Origin: Sphaerisporangium album
Lineage (GTDB): Bacteria > Actinomycetota > Actinomycetes > Streptosporangiales > Streptosporangiaceae
Length of the DNA: 64,000 bases
NCBI RefSeq assembly: GCF_003323745.1
Contig: NZ_QOIL01000015.1
Span: forward strand, 146,727-210,726
Direction of reading: 5' to 3'
This document shows positions 42,785-51,478 of the stretch, one piece after another (position 1 is the first letter of the stretch; every line of letters begins with the position of its first letter). The notes under the pieces were generated by a model. That model ran no database searches, was not told the DNA's origin, and saw nothing but the letters and a program-made list of their open reading frames with translations. The position numbers and the translations under genes were made by a program.

Positions 42785-44080
42785 TCAGCGGGTGACGATG
42801 AAGTCGGCGGCCTCGCGCGGCGGGCGGTCGCGGGGCGGGGCCGCGGCGTGGCCCACCGCCACCGAGCCCATCGGGTCCCACGTCTCCGGGATGTCGAGCA
42901 CCTCGCGGACGACGTCGCGGCAGAACATCGTCGAGGAGACCCACGCCGAGCCCAGCCCCTCGACCGCGAGCTGCACCAGCAGGTTCTGCACGCCGGCCCC
43001 CATGGCGACGACGAACATCTCGCGCTCGGCGGCGTTGCGGCGGTCGTCCGGATAGGTGTGCGAGCCGTCCATCACCAGGCATGGCACCACGAGGTACGGA
43101 GCCCGGCGCAGCACGTCACCGCGCCGCACCCGGCGCGCGATCGACTCCTCGGTGAAGCCGGTCGCCCGCAGGTCGCGCACCCAGGCCTCCAGCATGGCGT
43201 CCAGCAGCTTCTCGCGCGTGGACGCCGACTCCAGCAGCACGAAGCGCCAGGGCGTGGTGTGGTGGGGGGCGGGCGCGCTGATCGCCGCGTTCACCGCCCG
43301 CCTGACCGCCGCCGGGTCCACCGGCTCGCTGGAGAACTCCCGGATCGTCCGGCGGGCGAACACCACATCGGCGGAGCCGTACCGGAACATGTCCTCGTCG
43401 GCGGGCCGCACCAGCGGGCGCACGCCGGGCCCGTCCTCCTCGGTCACCAGGTGGGACAGGCCGCGCACGACGGCCACCGGCACGCCGTCGAGCTTGCCCT
43501 TCACCAGTTCGGCGGCGGCGGCGATCTCGTCGACCAGCGCGGTGAGCGTGGCCATCAGCGGGTTGCCGTAGCCGTCGGACATGCCGCGGAAGTCGGCGAA
43601 CGGGCGGACGCCGGCCACGCCGATCGCCACGTCGGTGAGCCCGTTGCGCCACGGCCGGCCGAAGGTGTCGGAGAGGATCACCCCGGCCTTCACCGGCAGG
43701 CCCGCGCGGATCCGGCGCGCCGAGGCGTCGGGGTCGGTGGGCAGCAGCAGCACGGTGCCGGGCTCGGTGTTGGAGGCGTCCACCCCGGCGGCGGCCATGA
43801 CGAAGCCGTGCCGGGTCTGGGAGATGACGGTGTCGCCGCGCCGGGCGACGACGCGCGCGGTCTCCTCGGCGATGGCCTGGGTGCGGTCGGCGCCCTGCCG
43901 TACGCGGCCCTCCGCCTTGCTCACGATCTTGGATGTGACGACGAGGATGTCGCCCTCGGCGAGGCCGGGGGCCGCCCGCGCGATGAGCGCGGCGAGGTCG
44001 TCGCCGGGACGCACCTCGGGAAGGCCGGGGACCGGGCGGATCTCGATGCTCTGGTGGGTCGTCGGGCTCTGGTGGGTCAT
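42785..44080 (-). CDS. fbiB: FbiB, coenzyme F420:L-glutamate ligase / dehydro-F420-0 reductase
   Basis: Protein of 431 residues joining two domains. The CofE-like ligase (about 12-245) starts [17 protein letters not shown] and has [16 protein letters not shown] and [15 protein letters not shown]. The C-terminal nitroreductase-like FMN domain (250-430) has [20 protein letters not shown] and [12 protein letters not shown]. FbiB reduces the dehydro-F420-0 intermediate and adds a gamma-glutamate tail. The ATG overlaps the fbiA stop as ATGA. Length and fusion match the mycobacterial enzyme. Confidence 0.95.
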   Translation of the reverse strand: MTHQSPTTHQSIEIRPVPGLPEVRPGDDLAALIARAAPGLAEGDILVVTSKIVSKAEGRVRQGADRTQAIAEETARVVARRGDTVISQTRHGFVMAAAGVDASNTEPGTVLLLPTDPDASARRIRAGLPVKAGVILSDTFGRPWRNGLTDVAIGVAGVRPFADFRGMSDGYGNPLMATLTALVDEIAAAAELVKGKLDGVPVAVVRGLSHLVTEEDGPGVRPLVRPADEDMFRYGSADVVFARRTIREFSSEPVDPAAVRRAVNAAISAPAPHHTTPWRFVLLESASTREKLLDAMLEAWVRDLRATGFTEESIARRVRRGDVLRRAPYLVVPCLVMDGSHTYPDDRRNAAEREMFVVAMGAGVQNLLVQLAVEGLGSAWVSSTMFCRDVVREVLDIPETWDPMGSVAVGHAAAPPRDRPPREAADFIVTR

Positions 44081-45003
44081 CGGGCGAGCTCCAGCGCGGC
44101 GCGGGCGAGGTCGGTGGTGGCGTCGAGGTCGGTCATGAGCAGCGGCCTGGCCTGGACGCGCACCCCGTCCAGCGCGACGCCGGCGTCCTGCTCGGCCACC
44201 AGCCACCCGTCGACCAGGCGCGAGCCGTACAGCTCCAGCACCGCCTGGGCGCTGGTCTCGACGCCGATCGCGGTGAGGCAGGCGTCGGCCATGCCGCGCA
44301 CCGGGGCGCCGCCGATGATGGGGGAGACCCCGACGACGACCTTCTCGTGGAGGGCGTCGCGGATGCCGGGGATCTGGAGGATCGTCCCGATGCTGACCAC
44401 CGGGTTGGACGGCGGGAGCACGACGACGTCCGCGTCCCGGATCGCCTCGATCACGCCCGGCGCGGGCTTGGCGTCCTCCGCGCCCACCAGGATGATCTGC
44501 CTGGCCGGGACCGAGGCCCGCAGCCGCACCCACCACTCCTGGAAGTGGATCGCGCGCCTGCCCCGGTCGTCCTCGATGACGACGTGGGTCTCGGCGCGGT
44601 CGTCGGTCATGGGGATGAGCCGGACGCCGGGGTTCCAGCGCGCGCTCAGGGCCTCGGTGACCGCCGAGAGGGGGTAACCGGCGCCCAGCATCTGCGTGCG
44701 GACGATGTGCGTGGCGAAGTCCTTGTCGCCGAGGCCGAACCACTGCGGCTCGACGCCGTACGCGGCGAGCTCGGCCTTGACGACGTGGCTCTCGCCGTCG
44801 CGGCCCCAGCCCTGCTCGGGGTTGATGCCGCCGCCGAGGGTGTACATGACGGTGTCGAGATCGGGGCACACACGGAGGCCGAAGAGCGTGATGTCGTCGC
44901 CGGTGTTTCCGATGACGGTGATCTCGGCGTCGGGGGCGGCGGCTCGCAGGCCGCGCAGAAAGCGGGCGCCGCCGATTCCACCGGCCAGGGACACGATGCG
45001 CAT
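44077..45003 (-). CDS. fbiA: FbiA, 2-phospho-L-lactate/phosphoenolpyruvate transferase (CofD)
   Basis: Protein of 308 residues. [19 protein letters not shown] opens the CofD fold, then [20 protein letters not shown] and [11 protein letters not shown] form the FO and GDP sites, and [16 protein letters not shown] is the family signature. FbiA joins a lactyl- or enolpyruvyl-phosphate unit from its guanylylated form to FO. The first ATG of the conserved start is used; no clear ribosome site precedes it, so leaderless translation is possible. It is divergent from a large membrane protein gene. Confidence 0.95.
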   Translation of the reverse strand: MRIVSLAGGIGGARFLRGLRAAAPDAEITVIGNTGDDITLFGLRVCPDLDTVMYTLGGGINPEQGWGRDGESHVVKAELAAYGVEPQWFGLGDKDFATHIVRTQMLGAGYPLSAVTEALSARWNPGVRLIPMTDDRAETHVVIEDDRGRRAIHFQEWWVRLRASVPARQIILVGAEDAKPAPGVIEAIRDADVVVLPPSNPVVSIGTILQIPGIRDALHEKVVVGVSPIIGGAPVRGMADACLTAIGVETSAQAVLELYGSRLVDGWLVAEQDAGVALDGVRVQARPLLMTDLDATTDLARAALELAR

Positions 45004-45218
45004 GCTGTCAAGTGTTCCACTGCCGTCTTCTGGCTTGATCCCGGCCCGGGCCCGTCGTGGCGGGTGGCGGAGAAAGCCCAGGTCACAGGTGGCGACAAAG
45101 GCGTTAAAGGGATAGATCGGTAGCTTATGCGGCAATTGAGGTTCTTGAGACTGGCGCCCCGAAAGTAGGCACATGTGCAAAACTGCCAGGTGCCGTATGG
45201 ACCCATTGGGGGGTAGTT

Positions 45219-47597
45219 GTGGTCAAAGTCGAGCCTGGGCGGCTACGGGAGCCGGCGGCATGGATCATGCTCGCCGTGGTCTGCGTCAGCGTGCTGACCG
45301 GCGCGTGGGACCTGATCATCGGTGCCGACGGCGTCCCGTTCGCCACGCAGTCGGCCCTCGTACTCTTCACGCTGATCTCCCCGGTGAACGTCGCGCTCGC
45401 CGTCGGAGCGGTGGTCCTCGCCACGCGCTTCGGTGAGCCGCTCGGGCGCGCGCGCCTGGTCAACCTGATCGCCGCCGCCGCGCTCGCCCTCGCCACGCTG
45501 CTCGGCCTGGTCGCCCTCGTCGGCGTGCTGGTCGGCGGGGCCGGCCTGCTGCACAACCTGCTGAGCGGCCTGCCCGTCCTCGCGCTCGCCGCCGTGGGCA
45601 CGGTGTACCTGTTCTCCGTCCTCCCGCCCGCCGCGCCCTCGGCCGCGCGTCCCGCCCAGGAGGCGTTCGGCGCGCGTCCCGGCGAGTACGGCCCTCAGCC
45701 CGGCTTCGCCGGTCAGCCCGGCACGGGCGGTTTCGTCCCGCCGCAGGGCCCCGGCGGAGAGCACTTCGTCCCGCCGCACGGCCCTCAGGGGGACGGCGCG
45801 TACGGCCCCCAGGGGGACGGCGCTTTTGGTCCCCACGGGGACAAGGGCGCGTACGGCCCCGGCGGGCAGCCGTCCTACGGCCCGCCGCCGCAGAACGCCA
45901 ACGGTTTCTCGGGCGCGCCCGGGAACGCCCCCGCGTCCGCGCCGTCCGCGCCGTCCGCCTCCATGTCGGCTCCCGCTCCCGCCTCCGCGCTGCCGGCGCT
46001 GCCTCCAGGTCCTCATGCCCCGCAGCAGGGCTACGGCCCCGACGGGCGGCCCGCCGAGTCCCAGCCCCGGCATGGCTCGCCCGAGCCGTACCAGCCGCAG
46101 TACGCCGCCCAGGGCGAGCAGTACCCGGCCCCGGCAGGCGAGCAGCGCTACCCGGCCGAGCAGCCGTACGCCGGGTCCGGCTACCCCGTGCCGGGAGACC
46201 AGCAGTTCGCCCCGAGGCCCGAGCAGCAGTTCGCCCAGCAGGCCGCCCCCTCCTTCGCCCAGCAGTCCGACCCGTCCTTCGCCCAGCAGTCCGACCCGTC
46301 CTTCGCCCAGCAGTCCGACCCGTCCTTCGCGCCGCAGGCGGAGCAGCCCTTCGCCCCGCAGGCGGAGCCGCGGTTCGGCGGGCAGCCGCAGCCGTCGTAC
46401 GCCGCCGCGGGCGAGCCGGGCGGCGACCCGTACGGGCTCCAGCACTCCCAGCCGCTGGAGACCTACACCCCGACGGTCAGGCAGGAGAACTCCTACTCCC
46501 CGCAGGCGGACGCGCAGCAGCCTCCGAGCACCGGGGCGTTCGGCCGGCCGTCCGCGTCGGTGTACGCGCCGCAGCCCTCGGCGCCGTCGCACGCGAGCGG
46601 GTCGTACGCCCCGCAGGCCCCCTCCCCGTACGCGGCACAGGGCGGAGGGGAGTTCGGCAACGCCGACGCCTTCACGACCGGCGCGCGCCAGGCCCTGCCG
46701 TCCGAGCCGCTGACCGCCCCGACGCCCGCCGACCAGGCCCCGCAGCAGTCCGGCGCGTTCGGCCGCACGGGGCCACAGGTGAGCCCGCTCGACCCGTCGT
46801 ACGGTCAGACCGGTCCGCAGACCAGCCCGCTGGACAAGACCTACGGCCTGCCTCCGCAGGACCAGGGATCGTCGTACGGTCAGACCGGTCAGCGGGACCA
46901 GGGCGCGGGTTACGGTCAGCCGAGCCCGCTCGACCCGGGGTACGGTCAGACCGCTCCGCAGGTCAGCCCGCTGGACGCCCCCTCGCCCTACGCCCCGACC
47001 GGCCCGCAGACCAGCCCGCTGGACGCGGCTCCCTCCTACGGCGGCTACTCCTCCGATTACGGGCTGCCCGAGCCGTCCCCGCTGTACGCGGAGGGGACGG
47101 ACCCGCGCCAGCAGCAGCTCGCCCAGGCCTACCAGCAGGCCCAGAGCTACCAGCAGTCGCAGAGCGGGACGCCGGAATCGGGCGAGTACCCCGGCACCGG
47201 GACGCACCCGGTCAGAACGCCCGACTACAACTCCTACGGCGCCAGCCCCTTCGGCCACCCGCAGATGCCCGCCGACACGACCGCGTACTCCCGTCCCGCC
47301 GCCGAGTCGCAGCCGTACCCGGCGCCGCAGGACCAGGCGTACCAGCCGGGCCGCTCGACCTGGGAGGACCCGCCCGCGGAGAGGACCGTCCGGTTCGACC
47401 CGAAGGCGGCGTACCAGAAGGACCCGCTGAACGCGCCGCTGCCGCCCGGCATGGACCAGGGCCGCGCGGACGAGGCGATCGCCCCCACCGCGATCTACGC
47501 TCCGGACCGTTCGGCAAGGCCAGAGGAAAGCCCCGGTAGAGATCAGACCGGGTCGGGTGTGGACCAGGGGGCGCCTTGGTACGGTTCCGACCGCTGA
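45219..47597 (+). CDS. Four-helix membrane protein with very long Pro/Gln/Gly-rich tail
   Basis: Protein of 792 residues. Four membrane helices lie in residues 10-138 (PAAWIMLAVVCVSVL, ALVLFTLISPVNVALAV, LIAAAALALATLLGLV and LPVLALAAVGTVYLF). The other 650 residues are a disordered tail of Gly, Pro, Gln, Tyr and Ser with repeats SFAQQSDP, TGPQxSPLD and YGQ units. GGGGGG lies before the GTG start. No enzyme motif is seen. Proline-rich membrane proteins of this form may act as scaffolds for growth or division proteins; that is inference. It is divergent from fbiA and upstream of whiB. Confidence 0.7.
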   Translation: MVKVEPGRLREPAAWIMLAVVCVSVLTGAWDLIIGADGVPFATQSALVLFTLISPVNVALAVGAVVLATRFGEPLGRARLVNLIAAAALALATLLGLVALVGVLVGGAGLLHNLLSGLPVLALAAVGTVYLFSVLPPAAPSAARPAQEAFGARPGEYGPQPGFAGQPGTGGFVPPQGPGGEHFVPPHGPQGDGAYGPQGDGAFGPHGDKGAYGPGGQPSYGPPPQNANGFSGAPGNAPASAPSAPSASMSAPAPASALPALPPGPHAPQQGYGPDGRPAESQPRHGSPEPYQPQYAAQGEQYPAPAGEQRYPAEQPYAGSGYPVPGDQQFAPRPEQQFAQQAAPSFAQQSDPSFAQQSDPSFAQQSDPSFAPQAEQPFAPQAEPRFGGQPQPSYAAAGEPGGDPYGLQHSQPLETYTPTVRQENSYSPQADAQQPPSTGAFGRPSASVYAPQPSAPSHASGSYAPQAPSPYAAQGGGEFGNADAFTTGARQALPSEPLTAPTPADQAPQQSGAFGRTGPQVSPLDPSYGQTGPQTSPLDKTYGLPPQDQGSSYGQTGQRDQGAGYGQPSPLDPGYGQTAPQVSPLDAPSPYAPTGPQTSPLDAAPSYGGYSSDYGLPEPSPLYAEGTDPRQQQLAQAYQQAQSYQQSQSGTPESGEYPGTGTHPVRTPDYNSYGASPFGHPQMPADTTAYSRPAAESQPYPAPQDQAYQPGRSTWEDPPAERTVRFDPKAAYQKDPLNAPLPPGMDQGRADEAIAPTAIYAPDRSARPEESPGRDQTGSGVDQGAPWYGSDR
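46251..46346 (+). repeat. 24-bp tandem repeat
   Basis: Three perfect copies of a 24-bp unit (TCCTTCGCCCAGCAGTCCGA plus CCCG) run from 46251 to 46322, followed by diverged copies. They encode SFAQQSDP in the tail of the membrane protein. Confidence 0.9.
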
Positions 47598-47729
47598 GCC
47601 ATTGAAGATCGGGGATCACTCCAGAGCGTCGGATCCCCGCGCCGGGCGGCATATGCGCGTGAGTCCGCATATCCGCCGAGGCCCGCGTATCGGGGTGAGC
47701 CGGGCTTTCCCCGGATACTGTCCTGCTGC

Positions 47730-47778
47730 TTGACGCCACACGCGGCACACGCGTGTAATTACAACTGTGTTGTTACAC
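47730..47778 (+). promoter_or_regulatory. Candidate whiB promoter with inverted repeat
   Basis: TTGACG (47730-47735) and TGTAAT (47754-47759) are separated by 18 bases, a plausible housekeeping promoter. Overlapping it, TGTAATTACA is a perfect palindrome (47754-47763), and GTGTAA (47753) is repeated inverted as TTACAC (47773-47778). This AT-rich cluster stands out from the surrounding GC-rich DNA and is a likely regulator site. Confidence 0.5.
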
Positions 47779-47862
47779 CTTTCACTTGCTGGGTATTGAG
47801 GAAGGTGTTCAAAAAGGGGGGCTCCGTTGCGGGGCGGGCGGGCGATCAGCAGGAGGTGTGCA

Positions 47863-48120
47863 GTGACCGACCTGGTCATGGCACAGGTGCTCGGCGCGGA
47901 AGAGCTGGGATGGCAAGAGCGCGCGTTGTGCGCGCAGACGGATCCGGAGGCGTTTTTTCCAGAGAAGGGCGGTTCGACCCGCGAAGCGAAGAAGGTCTGC
48001 CGGTCCTGCGAGGTCCGGGCCGAGTGCCTGGAGTACGCGCTGCAGCACGATGAGAGGTTCGGCATCTGGGGGGGATTGTCCGAGCGCGAGCGTCGCCGCA
48101 TCAAGCGCGAGGCCGGCTGA
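47863..48120 (+). CDS. whiB: WhiB-family iron-sulfur regulator (WhiB/WhmD type)
   Basis: Protein of 85 residues with the four cluster cysteines C23, C46, C49 and C55 (CRSCEVRAEC), the GIWGG turn at 67-71 and a basic C-terminal RERRRIKREAG for DNA contact. WhiB proteins bind a 4Fe-4S cluster and act with the primary sigma factor. Position near fbiA/fbiB, DUF3499 and manB matches mycobacterial whiB2 and streptomycete whiB, the gene needed for sporulation septation. The GTG start has AGGAGGT five bases upstream. The upstream gap of 265 bases holds a candidate promoter. Confidence 0.92.
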   Translation: MTDLVMAQVLGAEELGWQERALCAQTDPEAFFPEKGGSTREAKKVCRSCEVRAECLEYALQHDERFGIWGGLSERERRRIKREAG

Positions 48121-48397
48121 GGGTTACTACGACGACAGAAGCGCTGCGCCGGTGTGCACGACGATCACGGTCACGGCGGAGGGTCACGGCCAGGGGGGCC
48201 ACGACCGGACGCCGGCGAGGGGACCTGATCACCGGCACGCGCCGCGGCCCCGCCGCTCCCCATAATCCCTGGACCGTGCCACCCGCGCCGCCGCGGAAGG
48301 CTCGCATACCGGATCGGCGGAGTGGCGGACCGGTCATGCCCGGGGTGCCGTATCGTGATCGGCGCAAGCCACACGAGCCACCAAGGACACCACCTCC

Positions 48398-51300
48398 GTG
48401 CACCCGCAGCGCGCCTCCGTCACAGCGATCGTCGTCGCCCACGATGGCGCCCGCTGGCTGAAGGAGACCCTGCAGGGGGTCCTGCGGCAGTCGCGCCCCC
48501 TCGACCGGCTCGTCGGCGTCGACAACGGCAGCCGTGACGGAAGCGGACGGCTGCTCACCGAGGCGTTCGGCGCCAACGGCGTGATGTCCCTGCCCCGCTC
48601 GACGAGTTTCGGCGAGGCCGTCGCGGCGGTCCTCGAACGCCTGCCCCGGGCGGGCGCCGACGAGTGGATCTGGCTGCTGCACGACGACTGCGTGCCCGAC
48701 CGCCACGCCCTGGAGGCCCTGCTCTGGGCCGCGGCCCAGGACGAGAAGGCCGTCATCCTGGGCCCGAAGCTGCGCGACTGGCTCGACCGCCGCCTCCTGC
48801 TCGAAGCGGGCGTCACCGTCGACCGCTCGGGCCGCCGCGACACCGGACTGGAACCCCGCGAGTACGACCAGGGCCAGCACGACGGCGTGAAGCAGGTGCT
48901 GTCGGTCTCCACGGCCGGCATGCTGATCCGCCGCGACGTCTGGGAGAGCCTCGGCGGCCTGGACCCGGCCCTGCCGCTCTTCCGCGACGACCTCGACCTG
49001 TGCTGGCGCGCGACCTCCGCCGGCCACCACGTCCTGAACGTCACCGACGCTGTCGCCTGGCACGCGGAGGCCGCCGCGCGCCGCCGCCGCCGCATCACGG
49101 CGAGCACCGACCACCCGCGCAGGCTGGACCGGCGCAACGCCATGTTCGTGATCATGGCGAACCTGCCGTTCCGCTCGCTGGTGTGGTCGCTGCTGCGCAA
49201 CACCGTCGTCTCGCTGTTCCGCACGCTCCTGCTGCTGCTCGCCAAGCAGCCGGCCAACGCCCTGGACGAGATCGTCGCGCTCGTCTCCGTGCTCGCCCAC
49301 CCGCGCCGGCTCATGAAGGCCAGGAAGGCGCGCAAGAAGGGCAGAAAACAGGGCTACCCCGACGTCAAACGGCTGTTCACGCCGTCGAGCATGGCCGTGC
49401 GGCGGCTCGCCGACATGGTCCAGGGCTACCTGTCCGGGTCCGGCCCCATCGACTCGGCGGGCCGCCACCACGCCGTCATCTCCGACTCCAAGGAGGACGA
49501 GGGCGACGAGCTGCTGACCGACGCCGGGTTGATGCAGCGCGTCTTCGGCAACCCGGGCGTCCTGCTCTGCCTCGCGCTGATCGCGGTCACGGCGGTCGCC
49601 GAGCGCTCGCTCCTGACCGGCGGCCTGCTCGGCGGCGGCGCGCTCGTCCCCGTCGTCGGCGGCGCCTCCGACCTGTGGCACTTCTACACCTCGGGCTACC
49701 ACGCCGCCGGCCTCGGCTCCGACGGCTGGGCCCCGCCGTACGTCGCGATCATGGCCGCCCTGTCGGCGATCTTCTTCGGGAAGACGTGGCTGGCCGTCTC
49801 GGTGCTGCTGCTCGGCTGCGTGCCCCTGGCCGGCGTCTCCGCCTACGTCGCCACCCGGTCGATGATCTCGTTCCCGCTCGCCAGGGTCTGGCTCGCCGCC
49901 TCGTACGCGCTGCTGCCGGTCGCCACCGGCGCCGTCGCGGGCGGACGTCTCGGCACCGCCGTGGTCTTCGTCCTGCTCCCCGCGTACGCCGCGCTCGCGT
50001 CCCGGGTCCTCACCGCCGAACGCCGCGTGGCGCGCCGCGCCGCCTGGGCCCTCGGCCTGCTGCTCGCCGTCGGCACCGCCTTCGCGCCCCTGGTGTACGT
50101 GCTGGTCGCGTTGCTCGCCGGGCTCGCCGCCGTGTCGTTCGGGGGCGTGCGGCGGGGCGTCGGGCTCTCGCTCGGCATCGCGATGGCCGTCCCGATCTTC
50201 CTGCTGTTCCCGTGGCTGGCGCAGATCGCCACCCATCCCGGGCGCATCCTGCTGGAGGCAGGGCTTCACCGGCCCGGCCTGGCCGACCCGCGCCTGCCCG
50301 CCGACGCGTTGCTGCTGCTCAGCCCGGGCGGCCCCGGCGTGCCGCCCGTGTGGGCGACCGGCGGGCTGATCGCCGCCGCGCTCGCCGCCCTGCTGTTCCG
50401 GCGGCACAAGATGGTCGTCATCGTCGGCTGGGGCGTCGCGTTGTTCGGCGTCCTGGTGGCGATCGTGGTGGCGCGCGTCCCGGTCGAGGGGGCCGCGCCC
50501 TGGCCGGGCGTCCCACTCGCCTTCGCGGCCACGGGCCTGATCGCCGCGGCGGCCCTCACCGGGCACCACGTCATGGAGTACGGCCGGGCGGGCGGCCTGC
50601 GCCGCGTCGCCGCCGCCCTCGTGGTCGTCATGGCGTCCGCGACGCCGCTGCTCGTCGCCGGGCTGTGGGTCAAGGACGGCGTTACCGGGCCGCTCAAGCG
50701 CGGGGTGCCCGCGGTCGTCGGCGACTTCGCCGCCGCGAGCACCGCCCCCGGCGACGCCGCCGAGACCACCATCGTCCTGCGCTCCGAGCCCGGCGGACGC
50801 ATCGCCTTCACCGCGCTGCGCGGCCGCTCCCCCCTGCTCGGCGAGACCGACCTGCCGGTGTCCGAGAGGACGCGCGCCCGGCTCGCCGACATCGTGGCGG
50901 GCGTGGTCTCCGGCCGGGGCGGCGACGACGCGCTCACCCTCGCCTCCTACGGCGTCCGCTTCGTCGCCGTGCCGGCCCCGGTGGACGAGGCCGTGCGGCG
51001 TGCCCTGGACTCCGACCCGGCGCTGACACGGGTCAACCTGTCGGCCGACGGAGGGCTGTGGAACATGACCCGGCCCCTCGGGCGCGCCTACCTGCTCGGC
51101 CAGGACGGGCGGCGCACGCCCGTCCCGGTGGCCGAGGCGCGGGGCGGCGGGCTGACGGCGACCGTCCCCGCGGGCCCCGCCGGGCGCACGCTCGTGCTGG
51201 CCGAGCCCGTCGGCGGGTGGACGGCCACGGCGGCCGGCGCCACGCTCGCCGGGCGGACGGTCGACGGGTGGGCACAGGGCTTCGAGATGGCCCCGGCAGG

Positions 51301-51478
51301 CGGCCGCGTCACCATCCACCACGAATCGTTCTGGCACGACGTGTGGCTGTGGGCCCAGCTCGGCCTCGTCGCCCTCGTGCTCGTGTTCGCCTCTCCCGGC
51401 TCGCGCGGCACCGAGGTCGCGGAGGAGTGGGCCGAGGCGCCGGTCGAGCGCGAGCCCGAGGGGGTGCTGGTCCCATGA
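48398..51478 (+). CDS. Large membrane-bound GT2 family glycosyltransferase
   Basis: Protein of 1026 residues. The N-terminal GT-A domain (5-230) has VTAIVVAHDGARWLKETLQG, GVDNGSRDGSGRLL, LLHDDCVP in the metal-binding position and FRDDLDLCWRA at the acceptor side. About twelve membrane helices lie between 390 and 720, followed by an outside domain of 300 residues and a final helix near 985. This form is found in actinobacteria next to whiB and manB and is presumed to build or export a mannose- or galactose-containing envelope polymer. The GTG start has AAGGA upstream. The stop overlaps the DUF5719 gene (ATGA). Confidence 0.85.
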   Translation: MHPQRASVTAIVVAHDGARWLKETLQGVLRQSRPLDRLVGVDNGSRDGSGRLLTEAFGANGVMSLPRSTSFGEAVAAVLERLPRAGADEWIWLLHDDCVPDRHALEALLWAAAQDEKAVILGPKLRDWLDRRLLLEAGVTVDRSGRRDTGLEPREYDQGQHDGVKQVLSVSTAGMLIRRDVWESLGGLDPALPLFRDDLDLCWRATSAGHHVLNVTDAVAWHAEAAARRRRRITASTDHPRRLDRRNAMFVIMANLPFRSLVWSLLRNTVVSLFRTLLLLLAKQPANALDEIVALVSVLAHPRRLMKARKARKKGRKQGYPDVKRLFTPSSMAVRRLADMVQGYLSGSGPIDSAGRHHAVISDSKEDEGDELLTDAGLMQRVFGNPGVLLCLALIAVTAVAERSLLTGGLLGGGALVPVVGGASDLWHFYTSGYHAAGLGSDGWAPPYVAIMAALSAIFFGKTWLAVSVLLLGCVPLAGVSAYVATRSMISFPLARVWLAASYALLPVATGAVAGGRLGTAVVFVLLPAYAALASRVLTAERRVARRAAWALGLLLAVGTAFAPLVYVLVALLAGLAAVSFGGVRRGVGLSLGIAMAVPIFLLFPWLAQIATHPGRILLEAGLHRPGLADPRLPADALLLLSPGGPGVPPVWATGGLIAAALAALLFRRHKMVVIVGWGVALFGVLVAIVVARVPVEGAAPWPGVPLAFAATGLIAAAALTGHHVMEYGRAGGLRRVAAALVVVMASATPLLVAGLWVKDGVTGPLKRGVPAVVGDFAAASTAPGDAAETTIVLRSEPGGRIAFTALRGRSPLLGETDLPVSERTRARLADIVAGVVSGRGGDDALTLASYGVRFVAVPAPVDEAVRRALDSDPALTRVNLSADGGLWNMTRPLGRAYLLGQDGRRTPVPVAEARGGGLTATVPAGPAGRTLVLAEPVGGWTATAAGATLAGRTVDGWAQGFEMAPAGGRVTIHHESFWHDVWLWAQLGLVALVLVFASPGSRGTEVAEEWAEAPVEREPEGVLVP

